The translations under genes and the position numbers were made by a program. A model generated the notes under the pieces. It saw only the letters and a list, made by a program, of their open reading frames with translations, searched no databases and was not told the origin of the DNA. From Fontibacillus phaseoli (GTDB taxonomy: Bacteria > Bacillota > Bacilli > Paenibacillales > Paenibacillaceae), in contig NZ_QPJW01000004.1 in NCBI RefSeq assembly GCF_003337355.1, positions 62,001-126,000 of the forward strand: a stretch of 64,000 nucleotides of DNA, written 5' to 3'. Below are positions 1 through 9,263 of the stretch, piece after piece; within the stretch, counting starts at the first letter, position 1; each line of letters opens with the position of its first letter.

Positions 1-1860
1 GGGATTAAAGCGTACGAATTTATGATTGAAAATTCTATGAGTGGACCGTTCAGTTGGTGGGAAGGCGTTGCCTATCCTGCGGCATCCAGTCCATGGGCAA
101 CGACGAATGAGCAACTCAGTCTCCAAAATACGCCTGGCGGCGGCGGATCGGCCCAGCATATGTGGGGGCAGGCGGTCAACTCCAAGGTGTTGATAGACTC
201 ACTGATTGCTGAGAGAATTTATGATCAGAATCAGAAATACGAGATTATCATCGGCCGTGGAATTCCTAAAGAATGGATTGCAAATGCAGCAATGAACAAT
301 GATGTAGTGGCCAATGTGCAGAACTATCCTGCCTTCCAGGGAGGAAGAGTGGGATATAAGGTTGAAAGAAAGGCAAACCAGCTTGTATTTACATTAACTA
401 GCAGCTTGCAGCAAGCGAAGGCAGGTACGGACAACGCCAGCTTCAGCATCCAGTTGCCTAGCATGGTGAATAATATTCTGGAAGTCTCCACAGGTGTCAT
501 TGATCATGAGAAAGGGGTCGTTACAGTTCCGCTGAGCACCGATTCGGTTACGATCACATTGGCTGATCTGCCTGGACCTACGGATGTCGAGCTGGATAAA
601 GCGGCACTGGAGATCGGCTTCGCTGCCGGAGATTCGGATACATCCGTAACCAAAAACGTAACTTTACCGACGGTAGGAGGACACGGAAGTGTGATTGCTT
701 GGTCTTCCAGTGAACCGGGCGTTATTTCTGAGACGGGTACAGTGAAGCGTCCTTCCGTAACTACTCAAGTGACTCTAACAGCTACACTGGAAAAGGGTGG
801 AGTGAAAGCACAGAAGTCATTCGTTCTGACGGTTCCGGGGGCATCGGCCAACCAACCTGCTTGGCCGGCGGGCAGCCAATTGACGGCAAGCCAAATTGTA
901 CAGAACAGCCTTGTCCTGAACTGGACACCGGCAACAAGCCATACGGATCTGGTGCATTACAAGATTACTTGGGGCGCTCAATCCAAATTGGTGGCCGGAG
1001 ATCAGCACTCCGTTGAAATCAAGGGTCTGACTGCGGACACAACCTACACCTTCCGCGTGGAAGCAGAAGACAAGGACGGTCTGTGGAGCGACAACGGACC
1101 AACGGTTAGCGTCAAGACAAAGGCCAACGAAAACCCGGGCAATGGCGGTGGCAACAACGGAAATAGTGGCAACAATGGAAATAGTGGCAACAATGGGAAT
1201 AACGGAAACAACGGAAACAACGGAAACAACGGAAACAATGGAAATAATAACGGTAATAATGGCAATAACGGCAATAACGGCGGCGTTAACGGAAATTCAG
1301 GAACGGCAAACTTGCCGAAATTGACAGACATCGCCAACCATTGGGCGCGCGAGGCTATTGCAACTGCAGTAGAACGTGAAATTGTAAAAGGCTACGAAGA
1401 TGGAACCTTCCGTCCGAATGGCATGGTGACGCGCAGTGAACTGATGGTCATGCTTGGCCGCGCGCTCAGCGTCCCGCAAGAAGAAACAGTTCTTTCATTT
1501 AAGGATGCAGCCAAGATTCCGGCATGGGCGAAGCCTTACGTCGCCAATGCGGTCAAGTCCGGATTCGTGAACGGGTACGAGGACGGTACTTTCCGTCCGG
1601 ACGGAAAGATTACCCGGATTGAGTTTGTAGCGATGGTTGCACGTGCCTTGAATATGAAGGCGGACACAAACGTATCTTTGCCTTTTGGAGATGCCGATCA
1701 AATTCCTTCATGGGGCAAAGCCTATGCGGCAGCTCTGTATGAGGCGGGTCTGATTGAAGGCAAAGGCAATAATCGGTTTGCGCCAAACGATCAAGTGACT
1801 CGTGCGGAAGCGGTAACCCTGCTTCTCAGAATGGCTCAGTCTAGCGCTGACAAACCATAG
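1..1860 (+). CDS. SLH-domain cell-surface protein with Ig-like and FN3 modules (5' end missing)
   Basis: The frame is open from base 1, so the gene begins outside the window; the first in-window ATG (22) is internal. The order seen is: an unrecognised N-terminal part (about nt 1-560), an atypical bacterial Ig-like domain (590-835), an FN3 domain (875-1125), an Asn/Gly-only linker (1132-1300) and three SLH repeats (about 1327, 1498, 1684 onward) carrying the conserved TRSE, TRIE and TRAE motifs. SLH triplets bind pyruvylated secondary cell-wall polymer, so the protein should be anchored at the cell surface. The catalytic or binding part is not recognisable; a secreted glycoside hydrolase or polysaccharide-processing enzyme would fit the Ig-FN3-SLH build, but that is inference. 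Confidence 0.9.
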   Translation, partial: GIKAYEFMIENSMSGPFSWWEGVAYPAASSPWATTNEQLSLQNTPGGGGSAQHMWGQAVNSKVLIDSLIAERIYDQNQKYEIIIGRGIPKEWIANAAMNNDVVANVQNYPAFQGGRVGYKVERKANQLVFTLTSSLQQAKAGTDNASFSIQLPSMVNNILEVSTGVIDHEKGVVTVPLSTDSVTITLADLPGPTDVELDKAALEIGFAAGDSDTSVTKNVTLPTVGGHGSVIAWSSSEPGVISETGTVKRPSVTTQVTLTATLEKGGVKAQKSFVLTVPGASANQPAWPAGSQLTASQIVQNSLVLNWTPATSHTDLVHYKITWGAQSKLVAGDQHSVEIKGLTADTTYTFRVEAEDKDGLWSDNGPTVSVKTKANENPGNGGGNNGNSGNNGNSGNNGNNGNNGNNGNNGNNGNNNGNNGNNGNNGGVNGNSGTANLPKLTDIANHWAREAIATAVEREIVKGYEDGTFRPNGMVTRSELMVMLGRALSVPQEETVLSFKDAAKIPAWAKPYVANAVKSGFVNGYEDGTFRPDGKITRIEFVAMVARALNMKADTNVSLPFGDADQIPSWGKAYAAALYEAGLIEGKGNNRFAPNDQVTRAEAVTLLLRMAQSSADKP

Positions 1861-1895
1861 TTGCCTGGCAATAAATTAAAAGACCGACTGTTCTG

Positions 1896-1938
1896 ACAGA
1901 GGTTTTGCGGGAATAACGCGCAAAACCTCTGTTTTTTG
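1896..1938. terminator. Strong intrinsic terminator after SLH gene
   Basis: A perfect 13-bp stem (1897-1909 with 1919-1931, arm CAGAGGTTTTGCG) is followed by six T. It lies between the convergent SLH gene and the AraC gene. The T-run favours the plus strand, but it could serve both. Confidence 0.85.
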
Positions 1939-1978
1939 CGTGTGTAGAGAATAACAAAATAATACTGATGATTTTTTT

Positions 1979-2811
1979 CTAATCCAAGATGTGCGCGGTG
2001 CGATATTGTCTTGGGGAGAGGCCTTTTTCTTTTTTGAACATTTTGGAGAACAGCAGGGGATCCTCATACCCGACCGATCTCGCAATATCGCCGATGGCCA
2101 GCAGGTTGTTTGACATTAGCGTGCATGCTTGTTGATCCGGAAACGGATCAGGTATTCCTGGATGCTGGAGCCCATTCGCGTCCGGAACACGGCGCACAGA
2201 TAGCTCCGATCCAGACCGACGAAGTTGGCGATTTGGCTGATGCTGATTTTGTTGGAGTAATTCGTCCCAATGAAATCGATCACTTTCTGCACATAAATGT
2301 CTTGCCTTTGATGATAGTCTTTTTGAAGTTCCGAAGGATTGCCCGGATTGACTTCGGCCATGTGCGAAAACAGCGAGTAAAGCAAAGAGGTCATTTTCAG
2401 GTCTCTTCCATACGAAACTTTTCTGGACTCATGTATTTGCAGGATATGGCGTTCTATCTTATGTGGGTCACACCGGTTAAGAATGGGAGATTCGATGGAC
2501 AACCCGGCTTGACTTAAGTAGCTTTCCGCTTGAATTCCCTGAAAGCCGACCCAACCGTACTTCCAGGGATGGTCGGCATCCGCCTGGTAATAGGTGACTA
2601 CTCCGGGGAAAATAAGAAAAGCCTGTCCTTTTTCAAGATGATAAATGTGATTTCCCGTTTCAAAGGTACCTTGACCTTCCAGCACGTAATGGATCAGAAA
2701 ATAATCTCTAACGGACGGTCCGTAGTCATGGAGAGATGCACACTGCTCCATTCCATATTGCGTGATATGCAGGTCGAGAAAGGAAGGGTTGCTGGCCAGG
2801 TATTCAATCAT
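1979..2811 (-). pseudogene. AraC-family transcriptional regulator, frameshifted in the DNA-binding domain
   Basis: From the ATG at 2811 (AAAGGAG upstream) the frame encodes an AraC-type cupin/arabinose-binding N-terminus and the first helix-turn-helix (ISQIANFVGLDRSYL), then stops at 2116. The second helix-turn-helix (LAIGDIARSVGYEDPLLFSKMF, ending SPRQYR) continues in another frame down to 1979. Restoring one G in the AAG-CAT-GCA stretch near 2128 joins them as INKACTLMSNN, the normal family sequence. The gene is therefore split by a 1-bp deletion, or by an assembly error. Before the lesion it was about 275 residues. It is divergent from the alpha-galactosidase gene, which it presumably controlled in response to an alpha-galactoside. 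Confidence 0.85.
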
Positions 2812-2996
2812 GGCGGGGTCTCCTTTGTTGAATTATCAAGTATATTAACATATCTTGAACGTAATTATGAAGCATTTAGGGTGTTCATCAATTATTATGC
2901 CATATTTGTAAAGTGATGTTCCATTTACTGCGGACAGCTTTACCCCTAAGATGAAAGTAAGCGATTTCTTATTTTTGCATGGAAAAGGGGATTAAC

Positions 2997-5237
2997 ATGG
3001 CTATTCGTTATTATGAATCCGAAGGGATCTTTCACCTTCAATCAGAGCATATGAGTTACATACTGCAAATTGTGAATGGGTATCCGGTACATGCCTATTG
3101 GGGAAGAAAATTGCGCATGGAAGAGCATCCGCAAAGTCTCATTAAATTGGACGGGAACATGCTGCTGGACCGGCTGCCGCAAGAATATCCGCAATATGGT
3201 TCAGGGGATTTCCGCAATCCTGCTTATCAGGTTCGCCTTGAGGACGGGAGCCGGATTACGGAGCTGGTGTACCAGGGACACCGCATTTTCTCCGGAAAGC
3301 TGCCGCTTGAAGGGCTACCGTCCGTCTATGCCGAGAGTGAAGGCGAGGCCGAAACGCTGGAATTGGAACTGAAGGATGAATATAGCGGGCTTAGGGTAAC
3401 GCTGAGCTACAGCGTGTTTCAGCATTCCGACGCGCTGACGAGATCCGTCCGTTTTGAGAATACAGGTGCAGGTACCCTCCAGCTTCTGAAGGCGCTGAGT
3501 GCGAGCGTGGATTTGCCGCGCTCCGATCTTGAAATGATATACCTGGCCGGCGCCTGGTCCCGTGAAGCGCATATCCAGCGTCGTCCGCTGGGTCCCGGCG
3601 GAACGGTAATCGAGGGTCGTAGAGGCGGCATGAGCGGTCATCAGCTCAATCCGTTTATTGCCCTGGCTGCGCCGGGAGCGGATGAAGATCAAGGGGAAGT
3701 TTATAGCCTCAGCTTTGTATACAGCGGAAACTTTGCCGCAGTGGCCGAGGTCGATTCCTTTAATTCGACCCGGCTCTCGATCGGGCTCAATCCGTTCGAT
3801 TTCACCTGGGTGCTGTCGCCGGGCCAGACGTTCCAGACTCCGGAAGCCGTTATGGTCTACACGGACGGCGGGCTGGGCGAAATGTCGAGAACGTATCACC
3901 GCTTGTACCGTACCCGGCTGTGCCGCGGCGTGCACCGCGACCGGGAACGGCCGATTCTGATCAACAACTGGGAAGGCACCTATTTCGATTTCAATACGGA
4001 AAAGCTGCTCGACATCGCCAAAGTGGGTGCGGACATGGGAATCGAATTGTTCGTGATGGATGACGGATGGTTCGGTAAGCGGGACAACGATAGAACCTCT
4101 CTCGGAGATTGGACGCCGGATCTTAGAAAGTTGCCCGGAGGGCTTACGGATTTGGCCGAGCAGATCAATGCGCTCGGGATGAAGTTCGGGTTATGGTTCG
4201 AACCGGAGATGATCTCTCCGGAAAGCGAACTGTACCGCCAGCATCCGGACTGGTGTCTGCATGTGGAAGGCCGGCGCAGAACGGAAGCGAGATGGCAGCT
4301 GGTGCTGGACTATTCGCGGGCCGAGGTGCGCGATTATATTTATGATACGCTCAGCAATATATTCAGTACGGTACCGATCTCCTACATCAAATGGGATATG
4401 AACCGCCATTTGACGGAAATCGGTTCGGCGGCGGCTGCGCCTGAACATCAATCCGAGATCGCCCACCGTCAGATCCTGGGTCTGTACGAGCTGCTGGAAC
4501 GGCTGACTTCCCGCTTCCCGGACATTTTGTTCGAGAATTGCTGCAGCGGCGGCGGCCGGTTCGATCCCGGCATGATGTATTACATGCCGCAAACCTGGAC
4601 CAGCGACGACACCGATGCGGTAGAGCGGCTGAAGATCCAGTACGGCACCAGCCTCGTATATCCGGTCAGTTCGATCGGCGCCCATGTTTCGGCGGTTCCG
4701 AATCATCAGGTGAACCGGATGACCCCGCTCAAGATGAGAGGCGATGTGGCGATGTCCGGGAACTTCGGCTACGAATTGGACCTGACCAAGTTTACCGATG
4801 AAGAGAAAGAAATCGTCAAGCAGCAGGTGAAGCAGTACAAGGAAATCCGCTCGCTGGTGCAGCAGGGCGACCTTTATCGGCTGCTTAGCCCGTTTGACGG
4901 CACGGAATCGGCTTGGATGTTTGTCTCGCCGGACCGCAAGGAAGCGCTCGCCTTCTTCTTCAGAGTGCTGGCCGAACCGCACCCGCCGGAGAAGCGGCTG
5001 CAGTTTAAAGGACTGAATCCGGACTTCGATTATGCTGTGGAGAACTTGGATGATGCGAACGGGAAGGACTGCTTGGCCGGACCGGACGACGAAACGAACG
5101 GCACCGAAAACGGAAGCAGCGTCCATGGCGCGAACGTGTTGCCGGGCGATCGTTTGATGCATCTGGGCGTGATTATCCCCGAACTGAAAGGCGACTACGC
5201 CAGCACTTCATTTAGATTGAAGGCAATCGAACGATAA
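2997..5237 (+). CDS. Alpha-galactosidase, glycoside hydrolase family 36
   Basis: Hydrolyses terminal alpha-1,6-galactose from melibiose and raffinose-family sugars; cytoplasmic, no signal peptide. The ATG at 2997 is chosen over the upstream ATG at 2979 because AAAAGGGG sits just before it. The 746-residue length is typical for bacterial GH36. The nucleophile Asp467 lies in KWDMNR and the acid/base is one of the Asp pair 537/538 in TSDDTDA; the spacing of 70 matches characterised GH36 enzymes. The CSGGGRFD substrate-binding loop is also present. The neighbouring divergent AraC gene is the likely regulator but is frameshifted. No dedicated sugar transporter is in the window. Confidence 0.95.
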   Translation: MAIRYYESEGIFHLQSEHMSYILQIVNGYPVHAYWGRKLRMEEHPQSLIKLDGNMLLDRLPQEYPQYGSGDFRNPAYQVRLEDGSRITELVYQGHRIFSGKLPLEGLPSVYAESEGEAETLELELKDEYSGLRVTLSYSVFQHSDALTRSVRFENTGAGTLQLLKALSASVDLPRSDLEMIYLAGAWSREAHIQRRPLGPGGTVIEGRRGGMSGHQLNPFIALAAPGADEDQGEVYSLSFVYSGNFAAVAEVDSFNSTRLSIGLNPFDFTWVLSPGQTFQTPEAVMVYTDGGLGEMSRTYHRLYRTRLCRGVHRDRERPILINNWEGTYFDFNTEKLLDIAKVGADMGIELFVMDDGWFGKRDNDRTSLGDWTPDLRKLPGGLTDLAEQINALGMKFGLWFEPEMISPESELYRQHPDWCLHVEGRRRTEARWQLVLDYSRAEVRDYIYDTLSNIFSTVPISYIKWDMNRHLTEIGSAAAAPEHQSEIAHRQILGLYELLERLTSRFPDILFENCCSGGGRFDPGMMYYMPQTWTSDDTDAVERLKIQYGTSLVYPVSSIGAHVSAVPNHQVNRMTPLKMRGDVAMSGNFGYELDLTKFTDEEKEIVKQQVKQYKEIRSLVQQGDLYRLLSPFDGTESAWMFVSPDRKEALAFFFRVLAEPHPPEKRLQFKGLNPDFDYAVENLDDANGKDCLAGPDDETNGTENGSSVHGANVLPGDRLMHLGVIIPELKGDYASTSFRLKAIER

Positions 5238-5342
5238 GAACGCAATTTGCGGCAGGTAATTCAGGCAACTCGTGTAGTCTGCCTGATAGCATGTCGCTGA
5301 TAGTAACTCGGCCCCATAGAACATAGACCGCAGCGATCTTTG

Positions 5343-5539
5343 CGGCAACTTAACTGTATTTCCTCCAGTTAAGTTGCCGGTAATCGCCCTTGGGAGAAGA
5401 ATAGCTGTAAAAACTACTGCTAATTCTCCTCCAAATGAAGCCTAAGGCCGGAAAGCCTGAAATTAACTGGAGGTTTTCCTGTTATTTCGCGAAAACATAG
5501 GCATTATCCTCAAATTAACTGTAGATTTTCCAGTTGATC
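5343..5539. repeat. Cluster of small hairpin repeats (TTAACTG...CAGTTAA type)
   Basis: Three related palindromic units occur in a 466-bp intergenic region. The first is a perfect 14-bp hairpin at 5343-5356/5366-5379 (arm CGGCAACTTAACTG). Looser copies lie at 5461-5487 and 5511-5539, each with TTAACTG, a T-rich loop and an arm ending in GTT. They look like REP/MITE-like intergenic elements; no ORF is present. The rest of 5238-5703 shows nothing else except the terminator at 5555. Confidence 0.6.
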
Positions 5540-5554
5540 ATGTAACCCAAACAA

Positions 5555-5600
5555 AAAGATCAATCAGGAGCGGTGAAATGCCTCTGATTGATCCTTTTTA
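5555..5600 (+). terminator. Intrinsic terminator in the alpha-galactosidase/yunB gap
   Basis: The arm GATCAATCAG (5559-5568) pairs with CTGATTGATC (5584-5593) and is followed by CTTTTTA. It is 320 bp from the alpha-galactosidase stop codon, so it may be a second-line terminator or belong to the repeat cluster. Confidence 0.6.
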
Positions 5601-5703
5601 TTGCCGCATCAACTGTGCTCAACGAAGCCCGACCTTCTTTTTTTACCCTGTCCCGCATAACTTGTATAGATGTTCCGCCGTAGGCAGGTAGGGGGATACA
5701 AAC

Positions 5704-6570
5704 ATGCAGTTTAGAAGGGGATTTCGCAGCCGGAGAAGAAGATGGCACAGCCGAAGAAGGAGCCCGCGAAGCAGGAGGAAAGTTTTGCTTGTTGTCCTGC
5801 TCATTGCATTTATCGCTATTTTCCAGTTTTTTCAATATGTGGAACGCCATATGAGAGAGCCGATCATGCACTTGGCAAAAATCCGGGTTAAGCAAATTGC
5901 CACAGAGTCGATCAATGAAGCGATCACTTCCCAAGTAGCCAACGAGCAGCAGGTGGGAAATTTGATCGATTGGAAAACCGACGATGCGGGAAAAATAACG
6001 GGATTCATGCTCAATTATTCCGCCCATATGCGGATTACTTCTGATACGATTCAGACGGTCAGGTCAACGCTGGATGAGGTCTCCCAGCTGTCAGAGCATA
6101 TTCCGCTCGGGCAGGCGCTTGGCAGTCCGATCCTGGCTTCCTTCGGGCCGGGCATTCCGATCAAGATCGAGCCCAAGGGCGATGTGAAGGTGGATCTGAA
6201 CACCCGGCGCCAGGATGCGGGGATTAATAACATTCTTGTAGAAGTCTTTTTGCGCGTGCGGACGGAACTAGCCGTCGTTGTGCCTTTTGATATGGAACCG
6301 CAGGCCGTGGAAACGGAGATCCCGGTTTCTTATCTCCTTGTCGTCGGGGATGTCCCAATGTACTACTATGACAGCAAAGGTAATCCCGTTGGCGATCAGG
6401 CTGGAGCGCCGAATATTGCGCTGCCGTCGATTCCGGAGGATAGTGAGGAAAAGGTACAATCCGGGCAGGGGAAGACGGATTCCTCCGATTCCGGAGAGAA
6501 GGAAGAAAGTTCGAAAGGAACGGACAGCTCTAAGGCAGCGAAGAGTCAGGGGCAATCAGGTAATCACTAG
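5704..6570 (+). CDS. yunB: Sporulation protein YunB
   Basis: The 288-residue protein has a very basic N-terminus (about residues 1-26, mostly Arg), one membrane segment (about 27-46), and a conserved extracytoplasmic domain typical of YunB, including the regions YVERHMREPIMHLAKIR and PLGQALGSP. In Bacillus, yunB belongs to the mother-cell sigma-E regulon and is needed for full spore formation; its biochemical role is unknown. The C-terminal 45 residues are Ser/Lys/Glu-rich low complexity and extend beyond the usual length. A GGGGGA site precedes the ATG. It faces lytH convergently; yunB and lytH are also neighbours in B. subtilis. Confidence 0.92.
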   Translation: MQFRRGFRSRRRRWHSRRRSPRSRRKVLLVVLLIAFIAIFQFFQYVERHMREPIMHLAKIRVKQIATESINEAITSQVANEQQVGNLIDWKTDDAGKITGFMLNYSAHMRITSDTIQTVRSTLDEVSQLSEHIPLGQALGSPILASFGPGIPIKIEPKGDVKVDLNTRRQDAGINNILVEVFLRVRTELAVVVPFDMEPQAVETEIPVSYLLVVGDVPMYYYDSKGNPVGDQAGAPNIALPSIPEDSEEKVQSGQGKTDSSDSGEKEESSKGTDSSKAAKSQGQSGNH

Positions 6571-6573
6571 ATA

Positions 6574-6615
6574 AAAAGATGCCCCTGATCAGGTCCTGTT
6601 CAGGGGTATCTTTTC
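6574..6615. terminator. Bidirectional terminator between yunB and lytH
   Basis: The stem AAAGATGCCCCTGA pairs with TCAGGGGTATCTTT, flanked by A-run and T-run, between two converging genes. Confidence 0.8.
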
Positions 6616-6616
6616 G

Positions 6617-7657
6617 TTACTTTTTCCGGCGATCCGCTCTTTCCCACTGCCGGAGGAGCGGGTAAGGATTGAACGCCCACTCCGTTGTTCCGGTATCCCG
6701 GTATATCCCGTAGTGAAGATGCGGCGGAAATCGCCCTTGCGTTCCGGGCGGACCATAACCGCTGCTTCCGACCCAACCGACCGTCTGACCGGGTTTCACG
6801 ATGTCGCCGATTTCGATTTTTTTCTCGTAGCCTTGCAAATGCGCATAGTAATGGTATCGGTTATTCAAATCGCGGATTCCGATCCGCCAACCCCCGTAAG
6901 GATTCCATCCTTTGGTTTCCACAATGCCATAGCAAACGCTACGGACGGGCACTCCGTAGGAGGCGAAAATGTCGGTGCCTTCATGGGTACGCAGTCCGCC
7001 CCAGCCGCGGCGGTCGCCCCAGGTGTCACGGAAGGTATAGACGCTGCTTACCGGTAGCGGGAAGGCGCTTGTCATAAGATCGACGCGCCCGTAGGTTTTA
7101 TAGATTTTCACAAACTGGCGGATCCGGGTCACCGCGGAATCGTTTTGGTAATACCGCCATAACGCGATACGGAAATCCTCCTCCTCATAGCCGAAGCTGC
7201 CAAGGTACGATGCGAGCGTGAACAAGGCGTCCCGGTCGTTTCCGGGATCCGCCGCCCCGTCGGCTGTGGCGTCCTTTCCGAGCCCGCCGAACAATCCGAT
7301 GGTTGCCGGGACCGTATCGCCGGGATTGGGGTTTAGCGGGCCGGCCCAGACGGCTTCTCTGAAATTGAGGCTGACAAGGCGCTTTTTGGCGGCTTCGGCC
7401 TTTTTCCGCGGGGTTATCGTACGCTCATATTGATCTATGGCAGCGAGCCAGTACCATGGAATTTGCGTCAGCATCCCGGTCTCTTGATACAGGCTGTATC
7501 TCAATTGGTAAATGCTCTTGCCGGCGGATACAGCCGGTGTTCCCGGAGCCTTCGCGGCTTCCGCGCCTAAGCCGGGCACCGTCGACAGTGAGGTAAGCAC
7601 GATTACGCAAATGAAGCAGCGAACGATTTTACCTCCGGGAATAACATAAGATCTCAA
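6617..7657 (-). CDS. lytH: M23-family cell-wall endopeptidase, LytH-type
   Basis: LytH is the sporulation L-Ala-D-Glu endopeptidase that trims cortex peptide side chains. The 346-residue protein starts with TTG behind GGAGGAG. It has an N-terminal signal or anchor segment (about residues 12-32), a conserved central region, and a C-terminal peptidase M23/LytM domain with all zinc and catalytic motifs: His225/Asp229 (HEGTD), His269/His273 (HYYAH) and His313/His315 (HLH). Placement beside yunB and lipA repeats the B. subtilis gene order, which supports the specific name over a generic M23 peptidase. Function at the spore surface is inferred from the family. Confidence 0.88.
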   Translation of the reverse strand: MRSYVIPGGKIVRCFICVIVLTSLSTVPGLGAEAAKAPGTPAVSAGKSIYQLRYSLYQETGMLTQIPWYWLAAIDQYERTITPRKKAEAAKKRLVSLNFREAVWAGPLNPNPGDTVPATIGLFGGLGKDATADGAADPGNDRDALFTLASYLGSFGYEEEDFRIALWRYYQNDSAVTRIRQFVKIYKTYGRVDLMTSAFPLPVSSVYTFRDTWGDRRGWGGLRTHEGTDIFASYGVPVRSVCYGIVETKGWNPYGGWRIGIRDLNNRYHYYAHLQGYEKKIEIGDIVKPGQTVGWVGSSGYGPPGTQGRFPPHLHYGIYRDTGTTEWAFNPYPLLRQWERADRRKK

Positions 7658-7808
7658 GGAAGATCTCCTCCTTTGGATGGGATAGCTGTCACTTAGCTTG
7701 ATGCAAACCCTGTGTTTTTATTCCAATTTTAGTGCTGTTTTCATAATTGTGAATAAGTAAGGGAAATATGAAATTGACTCTTTAAAGTAGGTATTTCCAG
7801 AGTATTCA

Positions 7809-7817
7809 TGGTATAAT
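7809..7817 (+). promoter_or_regulatory. Probable extended -10 promoter for lipA
   Basis: TGGTATAAT gives a consensus -10 with the TG extension, 45 bp ahead of the lipA start. No good -35 sits at the right distance, which is common for extended -10 promoters. Confidence 0.5.
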
Positions 7818-7861
7818 AATTGACGCTATAGCTTATTCCACAAGAAGGAAGGTTTCCAGAC

Positions 7862-8761
7862 TTGTCTAAACCCGTAAGCGAACCTAAACCGGACTGGATT
7901 CGAATTAAGCTGACCACCGGAGATAATTATCAGGATATTAAAAATATGATGCGCTCCAAAACACTACATACGGTTTGTGAAGAAGCGCGTTGTCCGAACA
8001 TATACGAATGCTGGGCCAACCGTACGGCTACCTTTATGATTTTGGGAGAGGTTTGCACCCGGGCATGCCGCTTTTGCGCGGTCAATACGGGTCTGCCGAC
8101 GGAACTGGATCTAGAGGAGCCGAAGCGGGTAGCCGAGGCTGCAGAAAAAATGAACCTTCAGCACTGCGTAGTAACGAGTGTGGCACGGGATGATCTCAAC
8201 GACGGAGGAGCCCAAATTTTTGCTGAAACGATCAAGGCCATTCGCGGGAGTTTGCCGCTATGCTCGGTTGAAGTGCTGATCCCCGATTTTCTCGGAAATG
8301 AGGAGTCGCTTCGAACTGTAATGGAGGCGAAACCGGACATATTGAACCACAATATTGAAACGGTGGAGCGTCTGTCGGACCGGGTTCGGGCGAAGGCAAA
8401 ATACCGCCGCTCCTTGGAATTGCTGCAGCGGGCCAAAGGCATGAAGCCGGATATTCCCACTAAATCAAGCATTATGCTCGGCGTGGGCGAAGAGTGGAAT
8501 GAAATTTTGCAGGCAATGGACGACCTTCGTGCGGTGGATTGCGATATTTTGACGATCGGCCAATACTTGCAACCTTCTCCGCAGCATTTGCGGGTCGAGA
8601 AATACTATACGCCTGAGCAATTTGCGGAACTCAAAAAAGAAGGCTTGAAACGCGGCTTCAGCCATGTGGAGTCCGGACCGCTTGTCCGCAGCTCTTACCA
8701 TGCCCATGAGCAGGTTAAATCGGCGCAAAGCCATAAAAAAGGTACACCCGCTTCCGTGTAG
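7862..8761 (+). CDS. lipA: Lipoyl synthase
   Basis: Radical SAM enzyme that inserts two sulfurs into protein-bound octanoyl groups to make lipoyl cofactor for pyruvate and 2-oxoglutarate dehydrogenases and the glycine cleavage system. Both [4Fe-4S] motifs are intact: auxiliary cluster Cys39/Cys44/Cys50 and radical-SAM Cys65/Cys69/Cys72. The length of 299 is standard. The start is TTG behind AAGGAAGG. It is followed after 20 bp by yutD, which suggests co-transcription, as in Bacillus where the lipA (yutB) region also includes yutC/yutD and lytH. Confidence 0.97.
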   Translation: MSKPVSEPKPDWIRIKLTTGDNYQDIKNMMRSKTLHTVCEEARCPNIYECWANRTATFMILGEVCTRACRFCAVNTGLPTELDLEEPKRVAEAAEKMNLQHCVVTSVARDDLNDGGAQIFAETIKAIRGSLPLCSVEVLIPDFLGNEESLRTVMEAKPDILNHNIETVERLSDRVRAKAKYRRSLELLQRAKGMKPDIPTKSSIMLGVGEEWNEILQAMDDLRAVDCDILTIGQYLQPSPQHLRVEKYYTPEQFAELKKEGLKRGFSHVESGPLVRSSYHAHEQVKSAQSHKKGTPASV

Positions 8762-8781
8762 CGGCGAAGGAGGAATCGCGA

Positions 8782-9120
8782 TTGATCCAAATCAGCGGCA
8801 AAACTTATGAATTGATTCAAAATTACAAGGATGCCTGGGATCTGGAGGCATTTAAGCAGAGATACAGTGAAGTGCTGGACCGGTACGACTATATCATCGG
8901 AGACTGGGGCTATGAAAAGCTGAGGTTAAAAGGCTTTTTGCGCGATAATCATCCGAAGGCCAACCGGGACACGGCTTACTCCGGAATTACGGATTATATC
9001 AACGAATACTGCAATTTCGGCTGCAAATATTTCGTGCTTCAGAAAGTCAAAGAAAATGCCAAAGAACATGTTCCGGCAAAACAGCCCTCAGGCGAAGAAA
9101 AAACGGTTCCCGAATCTTGA
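8782..9120 (+). CDS. yutD: YutD-family conserved protein
   Basis: A 112-residue cytoplasmic protein matching the YutD family across its first 90 residues (for example IIGDWGYEKLRLKGF and YCNFGCKYFVL). The function is unknown in all species. The start is TTG at 8782 with AAGGAGG seven bases before it; no ATG is available nearby. The C-terminus (EHVPAKQPSGEEKTVPES) is lineage-specific, and its last codons are built from the left arm of the downstream terminator. It lies 20 bp after lipA, probably in the same transcript. Confidence 0.88.
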   Translation: MIQISGKTYELIQNYKDAWDLEAFKQRYSEVLDRYDYIIGDWGYEKLRLKGFLRDNHPKANRDTAYSGITDYINEYCNFGCKYFVLQKVKENAKEHVPAKQPSGEEKTVPES

Positions 9121-9135
9121 TCGGGGACCGTTTTT
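9101..9135 (+). terminator. Terminator of lipA-yutD overlapping the yutD stop
   Basis: AAACGGTTCCCGA (9101-9113) pairs with TCGGGGACCGTTT (9121-9133), followed by T. The left arm and loop lie inside the yutD coding sequence. Confidence 0.85.
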
Positions 9136-9263
9136 AGATTATAGAATTTATAAGTTTCCAGCAAAGCTGAACAATTCTATAATCGCAAGAAAAACTTCCG
9201 CTAACCGCGGTCTGTATACTTTGGAAAAACATCGATAGACGTTTCTCTTATTGCGTGGCTACG

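Noticed and set aside
1044..1337. Leu/Pro-rich open frame on the minus strand opposite the SLH protein linker
   Set aside because: It is only the complement of the Asn/Gly repeat; it has no start signals.
4191..5162. Long open frame on the minus strand inside the alpha-galactosidase gene
   Set aside because: Arg/His-rich antisense of a GC-rich gene; the plus-strand frame has all GH36 motifs, and the antisense shows no family similarity or ribosome site.
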